Of a stretch of 35,710 bases of DNA, positions 1 to 8,101 are shown one piece after another (the stretch's first letter is position 1; the number at the start of each line of letters is the position of its first letter). The stretch is from Alphaproteobacteria bacterium. GTDB lineage: Bacteria; Pseudomonadota; Alphaproteobacteria; JAEULC01. A model generated the notes under the pieces. That model saw only the letters and a list, made by a program, of their open reading frames with translations. It was not told where the DNA came from and made no database searches. The translations under genes were made by a program, and so were the position numbers. The stretch lies in contig JADLEG010000279.1 of assembly GCA_020846275.1 (NCBI GenBank), positions 1 through 35,710 of the forward strand, written 5' to 3'.

Positions 1-806
1 ACAAGGCTTCGATCGGCCCGAGGGTCGAGGCCGCGCTGCGGCTGGTGCGGCTCGACGGGCTGGCCGAGCGCCTGCCGCGCCAGCTCTCGGGCGGGCAGCA
101 GCAGCGCGTGGCGCTCGCCCGCGCGCTGGTGATCGAGCCCGACGTCCTGCTGCTCGACGAGCCGCTGTCGAACCTCGACGCCAAGCTGCGCCAGGAGGTG
201 CGCGTGGAGATCCGCGAATTGCAGCGCAAGCTGGGGCTGACCACGGTGATGGTCACGCACGACCAGGAAGAGGCGCTGACCATGGCCGACCGGCTGGTGG
301 TGATGGCCAACGGCCAGGTGCAGCAGGTGGGCGACCAGCGCGCGCTCTACGAACGGCCTGCCAACCAGTTCGTCGCCGGCTTCGTCGGCCGCAGCAATTT
401 CGTCGGCGGCCGCGTGCAGGCGCCCGGCCTGTTCCGCAGCGCCAGCGGGCTCGACCTGCGCTGCCCGCCCGAGGCGCCGACGGGCGGGCGCGTGCTGACC
501 CTGCGCCCCGAGCGCCTGGCCCTGGCGGCGGCGCCGGTGGCGGGCGCCGAGAACTGCCTGGCCGGCACGGTCGAGTTCGTCTCGTATCTCGGCGGGGTCA
601 TGGAATACCATGTGCGGCTGACGCCCCAGGACCGGCTCTTGGTCCAGGCCGCCAACCAGATCGGCGGGGCGGGGTTTTCCGTCGGCGATCGCGTCCATCT
701 GCACTGGCCGGCCACGGCCGGGCTGGTGCTCGCGGACGAGGCCGCCGCGGCGAGCCAGGGAGAGGCTTCGATCGTCAACAGTCGAACAAGGGAGACGAAT
801 TCATGA
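1..806 (+). CDS. ABC importer ATP-binding protein, polyamine/opine (PotA) type, 5'-truncated
   Basis: This is the C-terminal part of an ABC ATPase. The open frame already runs at base 3, so the start and the Walker A motif lie upstream of the window. The signature motif [15 protein letters not shown], Walker B (VLLLDEP), D-loop (SNLDAKLR) and switch histidine (MVTHDQEEA) follow in order. After them comes a TOBE-like regulatory domain of about 130 residues, as in PotA/FbpC/UgpC-type importers. It would energise uptake of the ligand caught by the next gene's product at the inner membrane. The stop overlaps the next start (ATGA), so the two are translationally coupled. An apparent GTG start at 45 is internal. 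The family is certain; the substrate is not. Confidence 0.92.
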   Translation, partial: KASIGPRVEAALRLVRLDGLAERLPRQLSGGQQQRVALARALVIEPDVLLLDEPLSNLDAKLRQEVRVEIRELQRKLGLTTVMVTHDQEEALTMADRLVVMANGQVQQVGDQRALYERPANQFVAGFVGRSNFVGGRVQAPGLFRSASGLDLRCPPEAPTGGRVLTLRPERLALAAAPVAGAENCLAGTVEFVSYLGGVMEYHVRLTPQDRLLVQAANQIGGAGFSVGDRVHLHWPATAGLVLADEAAAASQGEASIVNSRTRETNS

Positions 807-1858
807 GCAAGCAAATGTCAGAGATCACCCGTCGCCGGCTGGTGCAGGGCGCGGGCGCCGTCGCCGGCGTCACGGCGCTCGGCATGGGCCGGGCCGAGGC
901 TCAGGCCGGCGGCCGCGTCGTCATCGGCACCTGGGGCGGCGACTATTCCAAGCTGCTCAGCAAGAACATCGACACGCCGCTGGTCGTGCCCAAGGGCATC
1001 GAATGCGTGCACGACATCGGCGGCGACAGCGAGCGGCGCGCCAAGATGCGGGCCGAGGCGCGGCTGCCGCGCGGCACCAGCGACGTGCAGGGGCTGAGCG
1101 CCGCGCAGATGTACGAGATGAACGAGGCCGGCCTGGCCCTGCCGATCGACTACGCCAAGGTGCCGAATTCCAAGAACCTGCTGCCGCAGATGAAGTATCC
1201 CTACGGCATCGGCCACATCTATTCGGGCAAGGTGATCCTCTACAACCCGAAGATGATCGCGACGCCGCCCGCGAGCTTCGCCGACACGCTCGATCCCCGG
1301 CACGGCGCCAAGCTCGGCATCATCGACATCCAGTACCAGTTCACCATGATGGCGGCGGGCCTGGCCTCGGGCGGCAGCATGACCAACTACGAGCCGGGCA
1401 AGGAACGGCTGCTCGCCTGCAAGAAGGCGGGCGCCAAGATCTACCCGACCAACGAGGCGCTCGCCGCCGCGCTGAAGACCGAGGAGGTCGGCGTCGCCAT
1501 CATGTGGAAGGCGCGCGCCGTGCAGTGGCAGAACGCCGGGATCGCGGTCGAGACCGTGGCGCCCAAGGAAGGCGTGCCGATGTACGTCTCGGGCTTCGTG
1601 ATCCCCAAGAACGCGCCCAACAAGGACGGCGCCCATGCCTGGCTCAACGCCATGCTGGAACCGGCGGCGCAGGAGGCCTTCGCGGTCGACATGGGCTACA
1701 ACGCGACCGTGACCAACGCCAAGGTGGCGGCCGACACGCAGAAGCGCATCGGCTTCACGGCGGAGGAGCAAAAGCGCCTGGTCGACCTCGACTACGGCTA
1801 CCTGGCGAAGAATGACTCCGCGCTGAAGGAATGGTGGGACAAGAGCTTCAAGGGCTAG
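803..1858 (+). CDS. Tat-exported extracellular solute-binding protein (PotD/spermidine-putrescine type)
   Basis: A 351-residue periplasmic binding protein of the type II (PotD/PBP-like) class. The N-terminus has a twin-arginine motif (TRRRLVQG, residues 9-16), a hydrophobic stretch and an AxA-like cleavage region near residue 35 (AEAQA). The mature part starts [13 protein letters not shown], typical of polyamine/opine/iron-type binding proteins. It should capture ligand in the periplasm and deliver it to the adjacent permease. It overlaps the upstream ATPase gene by four bases and the permease gene follows closely, so the three form an operon. The ligand (polyamine, opine or other small amine) cannot be read from the sequence. 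Confidence 0.9.
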   Translation: MSKQMSEITRRRLVQGAGAVAGVTALGMGRAEAQAGGRVVIGTWGGDYSKLLSKNIDTPLVVPKGIECVHDIGGDSERRAKMRAEARLPRGTSDVQGLSAAQMYEMNEAGLALPIDYAKVPNSKNLLPQMKYPYGIGHIYSGKVILYNPKMIATPPASFADTLDPRHGAKLGIIDIQYQFTMMAAGLASGGSMTNYEPGKERLLACKKAGAKIYPTNEALAAALKTEEVGVAIMWKARAVQWQNAGIAVETVAPKEGVPMYVSGFVIPKNAPNKDGAHAWLNAMLEPAAQEAFAVDMGYNATVTNAKVAADTQKRIGFTAEEQKRLVDLDYGYLAKNDSALKEWWDKSFKG

Positions 1859-1868
1859 GACCGCAACG

Positions 1869-2750
1869 GTGATGGCGGCGGCGGCCACGGGCGCGCCCGC
1901 GCACGAACGTGGCCTGACCGCCGCCGCCCTTCTGCTGCCGGCGAGCCTGGTGGTGGTGGTCGGGCTCCTGGTGCCGCTCGGCATCCTCTTGCGCTACAGC
2001 TTCAACCAGTTCGTGCCGGTCAAGGGGCTGGTGCCCGATTCGGTGACGGCCGAGAACTACGTCAAGTTCTTCACCGACCCGTTCTATCTCGGCGTCCTGT
2101 GGCGGACGTTCCGGGTCGCGGCCTTTTGCACCGCGATCTGCCTGCTGCTCGGCATGCCGCTCGCCTACGTGCTGGCGCGCACGCGCTCGCGCCACAAGAA
2201 CCTCCTGATCATGGCGGTGGTGCTGCCGCTGTTCGTCGGCAACGCGGTGCGCGCGGCCGGCTGGATGGTCATGTTCGGCAGCAAGGGCTTCGTCAACTCG
2301 GTGCTGCTCGGCCTCGGCCTGATCGGCGAGCCGCTGCAGATCATGTACACCGAGTTCGCCGTCGTGGTCGGCATCACCGCGGTCAACCTGCCCTTCATGG
2401 TGCTGACGCTCCAGAGCGTGATCGAAGGCATCGAGCCGGTGGTCGAGGAGGCCGCGCTCAGCCTGGGCGCCGGGCCGATCGCCACATTCCGCCGCGTGGT
2501 GCTGCCGCTGGCGATGCCGGGCCTGCTCGCCGGCACGATCCTGTGCTTCATCCTGGCGATGAACGCCTATGCCACGCCGGTGCTGCTGGGCGGGCCGCGC
2601 TTCCAGATGATGGGGCCGACCGTCTACGGCCAGTTCGCGGGCCTGAGCAACTGGCCGTTCGGCGCGGCGCTCTCCTTCGTGCTGATGACGGCGACGATCA
2701 GCCTGACCCTGCTGGCCCATTTCCTGGTGCAGCGGCGCTACCGGCGCTGA
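1869..2750 (+). CDS. ABC importer permease (PotB type)
   Basis: An integral membrane permease of 293 residues with about six hydrophobic segments. A clear EAA loop (EEAALSLGAGPIATFRRVVLPLAMPG) that docks on the ATPase begins near residue 195. The protein resembles PotB-like subunits (LVPLGILLRYSFNQF near the N-terminus). GTG at 1869 lies 8 nt after an AGGA at 1857-1860; the ATG at 1872 is an equally possible start. It ends 16 bases before a gene on the other strand. The second (PotC-type) permease usual for this class is therefore not downstream. It may lie upstream of the window, or the transporter may use a homodimer. Confidence 0.9.
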   Translation: MMAAAATGAPAHERGLTAAALLLPASLVVVVGLLVPLGILLRYSFNQFVPVKGLVPDSVTAENYVKFFTDPFYLGVLWRTFRVAAFCTAICLLLGMPLAYVLARTRSRHKNLLIMAVVLPLFVGNAVRAAGWMVMFGSKGFVNSVLLGLGLIGEPLQIMYTEFAVVVGITAVNLPFMVLTLQSVIEGIEPVVEEAALSLGAGPIATFRRVVLPLAMPGLLAGTILCFILAMNAYATPVLLGGPRFQMMGPTVYGQFAGLSNWPFGAALSFVLMTATISLTLLAHFLVQRRYRR

Positions 2751-2766
2751 CGGCCGGCGGCCCCGT

Positions 2767-4323
2767 TCAATCCAGCGCCGCGGTCTCGGCCGCGTCGTCG
2801 ACCGCCTGGTCGATGACCGCGGCGCGGCGCGGCGGGCCGCTCAGCAGCAGCACCAGCGGCATGGTCACCAGCGCCACCACCATCATGATCTTGAAGTCGT
2901 TGAGATAGGCGATCAGCGTCGCCTGGCGCGTAACCTCGGCGTCGAGCTGGGCCCGGCCGAGGTCGGTCGTCAGGTTCCACAACGCCGCCACCGACGGCGC
3001 GCGCAGCAGGTCGTTCATCGGCGTCAACCGCTCGACGAGGACCGACTGCGCCGCGCGGGTCGACTGGTCGAGCAGGAAGATCATCACCGAGATGCCGATC
3101 GAGCTGCCGATGTTGCGCATCAGGCTGAACAGCGCGGTGCCCTGGTTGCGGTAGCGCGGTTCGAGCGTCGAGAAGGCGACGGTCGACAGCGGCACGAACA
3201 CGAAGCCAAGCCCCACCCCCTGCACCAGCCCGGTGCGGAACAGCGCGGCCTGCGATACGTCGAGCGAGAATCCGGTCATCTCCCACAGCGCGACCGCGAC
3301 CAGCGCCAGGCCGAACAGGATCAACAGCCGCGGATCGACGCGATGGATGATCCGGCCGACCACCATCATCGCGGCCATCGTGCCGATCCCGCGCGGCGCC
3401 AGCAGCAGCCCCGCGGTCCTGACCGGGTAGTCGAGCAGCCCCTGCAGGAACGGCGTCAGCAGCGCCAGCGTCGCCAGCAGGATGACGCCCATGAAGAACA
3501 TCATCACGATGCCGGTGCTGAGGTTGCGGTCGCGGAACATGCGCGGCTCGATGAACGGCTCGCGCGTCGTGAACATGTGGACGAGGAAGAGGTAGAAGGC
3601 GAGGCAGGCGACCACCGCCTCGCAGACGATCTCGCGCGAGGAGAACCAGTCGAGCTGCTGGCCGCGGTCGAGCAGCATCTGCAGCGCCCCGATCGCCAGC
3701 CCCAGCGCGCCGAATCCGAACCAGTCGAAGCCGGGCGCACGGGCCGCGCGCTGCTCGCCCAGGAAGGCCGACAGGCCGAGGAAGGTGAGCACGCCCACCG
3801 GCAGGTTGATGTAGAAGACGTAGCGCCAGTTGTAGAGGTCGGTCAGGTAGGCGCCGAGCGTCGGCCCCAGGATCGGGCCCACCATCACGCCCACGCCCCA
3901 GATCGCCATCGCGCGTCCGTGCTCGCTGCGCGGGTAGTAGTCCAGCAGCACGGCCTGCGACAGCGGCACCAGCGGCGCGCCGAAGATGCCCTGCAGCAGG
4001 CGGAAGATCACCATCTGCTCCAGCGACGCGGCGATGCCGCAGAGCAGCGACGCCACGGTGAAGCCCGCGACCGATGCCAACAGGAACCGCTTGCGCCCGA
4101 AGCGCGCCGCCATGAAGCCGGTGATCGGCGTCATGATCGCCGCGGCGACGATATAGGAGGTCAGCACCCAGTTGATCTGGTCGAGCGTCGCCGACAGGCT
4201 GCCCTGCATGTAGGGCAGCGCCACGTTCGCGATCGTCATGTCCAGCGCCTGCATGATGGTCGCCAGCATCACGCAGACGGTGATCAGGCCGCGGCGCGGC
4301 GCGCTATCGGGGCTGGTCGACAC
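2767..4323 (-). CDS. emrB: MFS drug efflux permease, DHA2 family (EmrB-like)
   Basis: A 518-residue major facilitator protein with about 14 hydrophobic segments, as expected for the DHA2 (14-TMS) family. Typical motifs include LDMTIANVALPYMQG in TM1, INWVLTSYIV, a loop motif GFMAARFGRKRF, and a conserved GPILGPTLGAYL (motif C) typical of antiporters. With an EmrA-type adaptor encoded just upstream it should form a proton-driven pump that exports hydrophobic drugs or toxic acids across both membranes. The start is GTG at 4323, inside the emrA end (20-base overlap), so it is translationally coupled. It is last in the marR-emrA-emrB operon. The substrate is unknown. Confidence 0.92.
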   Translation of the reverse strand: MSTSPDSAPRRGLITVCVMLATIMQALDMTIANVALPYMQGSLSATLDQINWVLTSYIVAAAIMTPITGFMAARFGRKRFLLASVAGFTVASLLCGIAASLEQMVIFRLLQGIFGAPLVPLSQAVLLDYYPRSEHGRAMAIWGVGVMVGPILGPTLGAYLTDLYNWRYVFYINLPVGVLTFLGLSAFLGEQRAARAPGFDWFGFGALGLAIGALQMLLDRGQQLDWFSSREIVCEAVVACLAFYLFLVHMFTTREPFIEPRMFRDRNLSTGIVMMFFMGVILLATLALLTPFLQGLLDYPVRTAGLLLAPRGIGTMAAMMVVGRIIHRVDPRLLILFGLALVAVALWEMTGFSLDVSQAALFRTGLVQGVGLGFVFVPLSTVAFSTLEPRYRNQGTALFSLMRNIGSSIGISVMIFLLDQSTRAAQSVLVERLTPMNDLLRAPSVAALWNLTTDLGRAQLDAEVTRQATLIAYLNDFKIMMVVALVTMPLVLLLSGPPRRAAVIDQAVDDAAETAALD

Positions 4324-5479
4324 CGCCGGCGACCGCCTGCCGCACCGTGATCGCGAGGTCCGCCAGCGATCGGCGCTTGCCGGTGTCGATGTCGATGTTG
4401 GCGCTCATGCCCGCGCGCAAGGGAGGCCGGCCCTCGATCTGGTCCAGGCGGATGCGCACGGGGATGCGCTGGACCACCTTGATCCAGTTGCCGCTGGAGT
4501 TCTGCGCCGGCAGCACGGCGAATTCCGCGCCGGTGGCGGGGCTGATCGTATCGACCGTGCCGCGCCACACCACGCCGGGATAGGTGTCGACGGTCACGGT
4601 CGCCGGCTGGCCGGGCCTGACCGCGCCCAGGTCGGATTCCTTGGGGTTGGCCTCGACCCACACGCGATCGGTCGCCACCAGCGACACCGCGGTCTGGCCG
4701 ACGGCCAGGTACATGCCCTTCTGCAGCTTGTCGACATTGGTCACGATGCCGGTGCGCGGCGCCAGGACGGTGGCCAGGCGCAGGTCGCGTTCGGCCTTGT
4801 CGACTTGCGACTGGGCCTGGCGATAGCGCGCGTAGTTGCGGACCGGCGCCTTGGGGTCGCCCTCCAGCATCGCCAGCGTGGCCGCGGCCTCGTTGCGCAT
4901 CATCGAGATCTGCTGCTGCGAGGTCGACAGGTTGCGCTGCGATTCGTCCAGCTTGGCCTGCGGCGTGTTCTGGCGCGCGGCCAGCTCCTTCTGCCGGTCG
5001 TAGTCGCGCGCGTAGTAGGCGGTGTCGGCTTCGGCCTTGGCGATGCTGTCCAGCTTCTGGCGATAGGTGGCCTGCAGCGCCTCCAGCTCGTTGCCGACCA
5101 GCGCGAGTTGCGCCTTCGCCGCGTCCAGCGCGATGCGATAGGGCTCGTCCTCCAGGCGAAACAGCACCTGTCCCGCCTGCACCTGCTGGTCGTTGGTGAC
5201 CGCGACGTCGGCGACGGTTCCCGCGACCTCGGTGCTGATCGCGATCTTGTCGGCGCGCACATAGGCGTTGTCGGTCGAGACGTAGCGCCCGCCGGAAAGA
5301 TAGGCATAGATCACGCCCGCCAGCACCACCAGCGGCCCCAGCGTCAGCAGGATCCAGCGCAACCGCGGCCGGCGGGACCGCGCGGCCGGGACGGATGCGG
5401 GTGCGGCCGCCGGGGTCTGCGCCTCGGACAGGTTGGTGGCGGGCTGTTTGTCGCCAGCCAGGCCGGTGCTGTCAGGCAT
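4304..5479 (-). CDS. emrA: HlyD/EmrA-family membrane fusion protein
   Basis: A 391-residue periplasmic adaptor. A disordered Ala/Pro-rich N-terminus is followed by one transmembrane helix (about residues 41-62, WILLTLGPLVVLAGVIYAYL). Next come a biotinyl-lipoyl-like half (STDNAYVRADKIAIS; AGTVADVAVTNDQQV), a long helical hairpin (about 115-215, rich in Ala, Gln and Glu) and the second lipoyl/beta-barrel part (LAPRTGIVTNVDKLQKGMYL). This order defines EmrA/HlyD proteins, which link an inner-membrane pump to an outer-membrane channel. It overlaps the marR gene by 8 bases and emrB by 20 bases. No TolC-type gene is in the window, so the outer channel must be encoded elsewhere. Confidence 0.92.
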   Translation of the reverse strand: MPDSTGLAGDKQPATNLSEAQTPAAAPASVPAARSRRPRLRWILLTLGPLVVLAGVIYAYLSGGRYVSTDNAYVRADKIAISTEVAGTVADVAVTNDQQVQAGQVLFRLEDEPYRIALDAAKAQLALVGNELEALQATYRQKLDSIAKAEADTAYYARDYDRQKELAARQNTPQAKLDESQRNLSTSQQQISMMRNEAAATLAMLEGDPKAPVRNYARYRQAQSQVDKAERDLRLATVLAPRTGIVTNVDKLQKGMYLAVGQTAVSLVATDRVWVEANPKESDLGAVRPGQPATVTVDTYPGVVWRGTVDTISPATGAEFAVLPAQNSSGNWIKVVQRIPVRIRLDQIEGRPPLRAGMSANIDIDTGKRRSLADLAITVRQAVAGGVDQPR

Positions 5480-5966
5480 GGGCGTCAGCCCCCTGGCGAC
5501 GGCCGGCGCGCGCCGCGGGTTCGGGGCGCTCGGCGCGGTCGGACAGGTTCGACTTGATGTGCAGCAGCATCTCCAGCAGCGCCTCGCGGTCGGCCTTGGC
5601 GAGGCCCAGCATGGCTTCCTCGCGCGCCTCCGCCCCCAGCACGTGCAGCTTGTCGATCATCGGCAGCGACTTGCGCGCGACGTGAAGCGTGTGCATGCGA
5701 CGGTCGGTCGGATGCGGCCGGCGCTCCACGAGCCCCAGCTTCTCCAGCCGATCCACCAGCCGCGCCAGGCTGATCGGCTCGACTTCAAGAATCTCGGCCA
5801 GCCGCGCCTGGTTGATCGCGGGGTTGCGCTCGATATGCGCCAGCGCGCGCCACTGCGCGCGCGTCAACCCCAACCCGCGCGCCTTCTGCTCGAAGCGCGT
5901 GCGCAGCAGGCGCGCGACGTCGTGCAGAAGGAATCCGAGATTGCGTTCGAGGGTTTCCTGCGGCAT
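5472..5966 (-). CDS. MarR-family transcriptional regulator of the emrAB operon
   Basis: A 164-residue winged-helix regulator of usual MarR size. The core contains LTRAQWRALAHIERNP, then INQARLAEILEVEPISLARLVDRLEKLGLVERR (recognition helix and wing) and a wing tail HPTDRRMHTLHV, all family hallmarks. It most likely represses its own operon and is released by a pump substrate such as a phenolic compound. The gene is first in the operon and overlaps emrA. Two palindromes lie in its promoter at 5999-6018. The start ATG at 5966 is about 22 nt from the predicted transcription start and has only a weak ribosome site (AAAGACGGG). Confidence 0.93.
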   Translation of the reverse strand: MPQETLERNLGFLLHDVARLLRTRFEQKARGLGLTRAQWRALAHIERNPAINQARLAEILEVEPISLARLVDRLEKLGLVERRPHPTDRRMHTLHVARKSLPMIDKLHVLGAEAREEAMLGLAKADREALLEMLLHIKSNLSDRAERPEPAARAGRRQGADAHA

Positions 5967-5994
5967 GGCCCGTCTTTCGTGAGGATAGGGCTAG

Positions 5995-6023
5995 ATAGTA
6001 AGCATGCTTATAATAAGCGTCAA
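5995..6023 (-). promoter_or_regulatory. marR-emrAB promoter with overlapping palindromic operators
   Basis: On the minus strand a -35 box TTGACG (6018-6023) and a -10 box TACTAT (5995-6000) are separated by exactly 17 bases. The spacer is filled by two overlapping perfect palindromes: TAAGCATGCTTA (5999-6010) and GCTTATAATAAGC (6006-6018). Such placement fits MarR autorepression by blocking RNA polymerase. The plus strand of the same stretch contains TATAAT (6009-6014), which might serve the divergent gtrA gene, but no good -35 accompanies it. Operator binding is inferred. Confidence 0.75.
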
Positions 6024-6076
6024 TAGCGCCTGCCGGACAAATCGGCGCAATGGCGCCAGGCCGTTGGCGCGCCTAT

Positions 6077-6469
6077 ATGTTTCCCATGGCGCGGGTGATC
6101 GAACAGTTCCTGCGGTTCGGCGGCGTCGGCGTGCTGGCGGCCCTGGGCCATTACGGGACGCTGGCGCTGCTGGTGGAACTGGCCGCGCTCGGCCCCGTTC
6201 CCGCGACGCTTGGCGGCTACGTGGTGGGCGGCGTCATCAGCTACGCGCTCAATCGGCAATGGACCTTTGCCAGTGCGGCGCGGCACCGCGACGCGATCGG
6301 CAAGTTCGTGCTGGTGGCGGCAGTCGGCTTCGTGTTGACCGGGCTGGCCATGGCGGCGCTGACCGGGCCGCTGCGCCTGCACTACCTGCTGGCCCAGCTC
6401 GTCACCACCGGCATCGTCATGCTGTGGTCGTTCTGGGCCAGCAAGCTGTGGACCTTCGCGCCGCCATGA
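6077..6469 (+). CDS. GtrA-family polyprenyl-phosphate-sugar flippase-like membrane protein
   Basis: A small membrane protein of about 130 residues with four hydrophobic segments and the GtrA-family pattern: QFLRFGGVGVLAALGHYG at the start, GYVVGGVISYALNRQWTF in the middle, and FWASKLWTF at the end. Family members are thought to flip undecaprenyl-phosphate-linked sugars across the inner membrane. The stop overlaps the ATG of the deacetylase gene (ATGA), so the two are coupled. A GT2 enzyme of the GtrB/ArnC kind is encoded 1.6 kb away. The start is uncertain: ATG at 6050, 6077 and 6086 are in frame and none has a clear ribosome site. I chose 6077. Confidence 0.82.
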   Translation: MFPMARVIEQFLRFGGVGVLAALGHYGTLALLVELAALGPVPATLGGYVVGGVISYALNRQWTFASAARHRDAIGKFVLVAAVGFVLTGLAMAALTGPLRLHYLLAQLVTTGIVMLWSFWASKLWTFAPP

Positions 6470-6510
6470 CGCCCATTGCCATGACGCCCATTGCCATGAC
6501 GCCAAATGCC
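6466..6510 (+). repeat. Tandem 15-bp repeat carrying successive start codons
   Basis: Three 15-base units start at 6466, 6481 and 6496. The first two are identical (ATGACGCCCATTGCC) and the third differs at three positions. Each unit begins with an in-frame ATG, so the deacetylase N-terminus reads MTPIA-MTPIA-MTPNA. The first ATG overlaps the gtrA stop codon. The length is a multiple of three, so copy-number change would keep the frame. Confidence 0.85.
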
Positions 6511-7353
6511 GTGATGCCGGTCGCGCTGTGCGCCGACGACTACGGCATCGCGCCGGGCACGAGCCGCGGCATCCGCGAGCTGCTGGGCGCAGGGCGCCTG
6601 TCGGGAACGTCGTGCCTTGTCCTTTCGCCGCATTGGCAGGCCGAAGCGCCCGCGCTGCGCGCCTTGGCGCCGGACGCCGATATCGGTCTGCACCTCGCCT
6701 TCACCGATTTTCCTCCGCTTGGCGCCATGCCGCGCCTGGCGCCGCAGGGAAGGCTGCCGTGCATTCGCGATCTGGTCATCGCCGCCTATCGCGGGCGCCT
6801 CGACGCGGCGGAGATCGGACAGGAAGCGGATCGTCAGTTCGACGCCTTCGCGCGGGCGATGGGCCGCGCGCCGGACTATGTCGACGGGCACCAGCATGTC
6901 CACCAGCTTCCCGTGATCCGCGATCAGGTGATCGACCGGATGCGCGAGCGCGCGCCGCGGGCGGCGCTGCGCATCTGCGACGAGCCGCTGGGCGCGATCT
7001 ACCGCCGCGCCGTGGCGCCGCCGCGCGCCATGGCGATCTCGCTGCTCGGACGCGGCCTGCGCCGGCTTGCCGACCGCGCGGGCATCGCCAGCAACCGGCG
7101 CTTCACGGGCGTGCGCGACTTCGACGAGGCGGTACCCTATCGCACGCTGTTCCGCCGCTACCTGTTCGCGCCGCCGGCGGGCCTCGCGATCATGTGCCAT
7201 CCCGGGCATCCCGACGACGCGCTGCGCGCGCTGGACCCTGTCGTCGCCACGCGGGAAGACGAGTATGCCTATTTCGCCGGCGACGAGTTTCCCGCCGATC
7301 TGGCGGCAGCAGGGCTGCGGCTGGTGCGCTTCACCGTGCTGTGCCGGGGATAG
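6466..7353 (+). CDS. ChbG/HpnK (YdjC-like) family carbohydrate deacetylase
   Basis: A 295-residue deacetylase-like protein. The metal site of the family is visible: ADDYG (Asp24-Asp25), GLHL (His76) and DGHQHVHQLP (His142, His144, His146). A conserved C-terminal MCHPGHPDD motif is also present. Relatives remove N-acetyl groups from chitooligosaccharides (ChbG), are linked to hopanoid loci (HpnK), or deacetylate undecaprenyl-phosphate aminosugars (NaxD/LgmC). With GtrA, GT2 and ArnT-like neighbours the last role fits best; that is inference. The frame is open far upstream, but ATG 6466 overlaps the gtrA stop and the protein core begins at residue 17, so a start in the 15-bp repeat is likely. 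The 3' end overlaps the convergent methyltransferase gene by 23 bases. Confidence 0.85.
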   Translation: MTPIAMTPIAMTPNAVMPVALCADDYGIAPGTSRGIRELLGAGRLSGTSCLVLSPHWQAEAPALRALAPDADIGLHLAFTDFPPLGAMPRLAPQGRLPCIRDLVIAAYRGRLDAAEIGQEADRQFDAFARAMGRAPDYVDGHQHVHQLPVIRDQVIDRMRERAPRAALRICDEPLGAIYRRAVAPPRAMAISLLGRGLRRLADRAGIASNRRFTGVRDFDEAVPYRTLFRRYLFAPPAGLAIMCHPGHPDDALRALDPVVATREDEYAYFAGDEFPADLAAAGLRLVRFTVLCRG

Positions 7354-8056
7354 GGCGGGCAACGAAGGTCATGCGGAGCTGGTTGAAGCCGAAATTGGGT
7401 CGGCGGCGTTCGGCCGCGAAGCCGGCATCGGCCAGCCGCTTGAGCATCTCCTCCTCGCCGTAGACCTTGAGGCCCAGCTTCTGGCGCAGGCGGCGGTAGT
7501 CCGAGAAGAACGTCGCCGCGAGCCCGGCCACGGCCGCCAGGAAGAAACCCTCGTGCCAGGCGAAGCGCAGCAGGCCGATCGTGTCGGGCACCAGCGTGTC
7601 GCCCGGCGGGATCACGTCGGCCAGCACCAGCCGGCCGCCGGGCTTCAGAAGGCCGCGCCACAGCGCCAGCAGCCGGCGGAACTCGTCGTCCTGGACGTAT
7701 TGCAGGACCGAGTTGACGACGATCAGGTCGATCGTCCCCTGCATCGGCGGGCCGGCCAGCGCCTGGTCGTCGGGGATCGCGATCCGCGCCTGGCCGTCGA
7801 AGCGGCGCCGGAGCCGCGCGCGCACTTCGGGCACGGCATCGTAGAGATAGAGGCGGGCGACGCGGCCGGCCACGCGCCCTGCGTCCAGCGCATCGCCGCA
7901 GCCGAAATCGAGCACGGCGGCGTCCGGCGCGGGGTCCAGCGACAGGATGTCGTCGGCCACCACGCGGCAATGCACCGCCAGGTGCCTGTCGTTGACGTAG
8001 ATGCGGTGGCTGCGACCCCAGAAGTCGCGCCACGACTTGACGCCCGCGTCGCCCAT
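7331..8056 (-). CDS. Class I SAM-dependent methyltransferase
   Basis: A 241-residue protein with a Rossmann-type methyltransferase fold. Motif I is AVLDFGCGDAL (about residues 47-57), an acidic end of strand 2 follows (LYLYDAVPEV), then IDLIVVNSVLQYV (motif IV region) and LLKPGGRLVLADVIP. The C-terminal part has a hydrophobic stretch (GFFLAAVAGLAATFF) that may bind a membrane or lipid. Its substrate is unknown; the neighbouring genes suggest a sugar or lipid-linked sugar. It lies 45 bases downstream of the GT2 gene on the same strand, so they are probably co-transcribed. No strong ribosome site precedes the ATG. Confidence 0.85.
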   Translation of the reverse strand: MGDAGVKSWRDFWGRSHRIYVNDRHLAVHCRVVADDILSLDPAPDAAVLDFGCGDALDAGRVAGRVARLYLYDAVPEVRARLRRRFDGQARIAIPDDQALAGPPMQGTIDLIVVNSVLQYVQDDEFRRLLALWRGLLKPGGRLVLADVIPPGDTLVPDTIGLLRFAWHEGFFLAAVAGLAATFFSDYRRLRQKLGLKVYGEEEMLKRLADAGFAAERRRPNFGFNQLRMTFVARPIPGTAR

Positions 8057-8101
8057 CGCGGCGCTAGCGTGTCACGCGCGGCAGCCGGCGTGAATAGGCC
8101 G

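Noticed and set aside
6004..6465. Upstream extension of the deacetylase frame
   Set aside because: It overlaps the whole gtrA gene in another frame and gives Arg/Gly-rich sequence; ATG 6466 is coupled to the gtrA stop.
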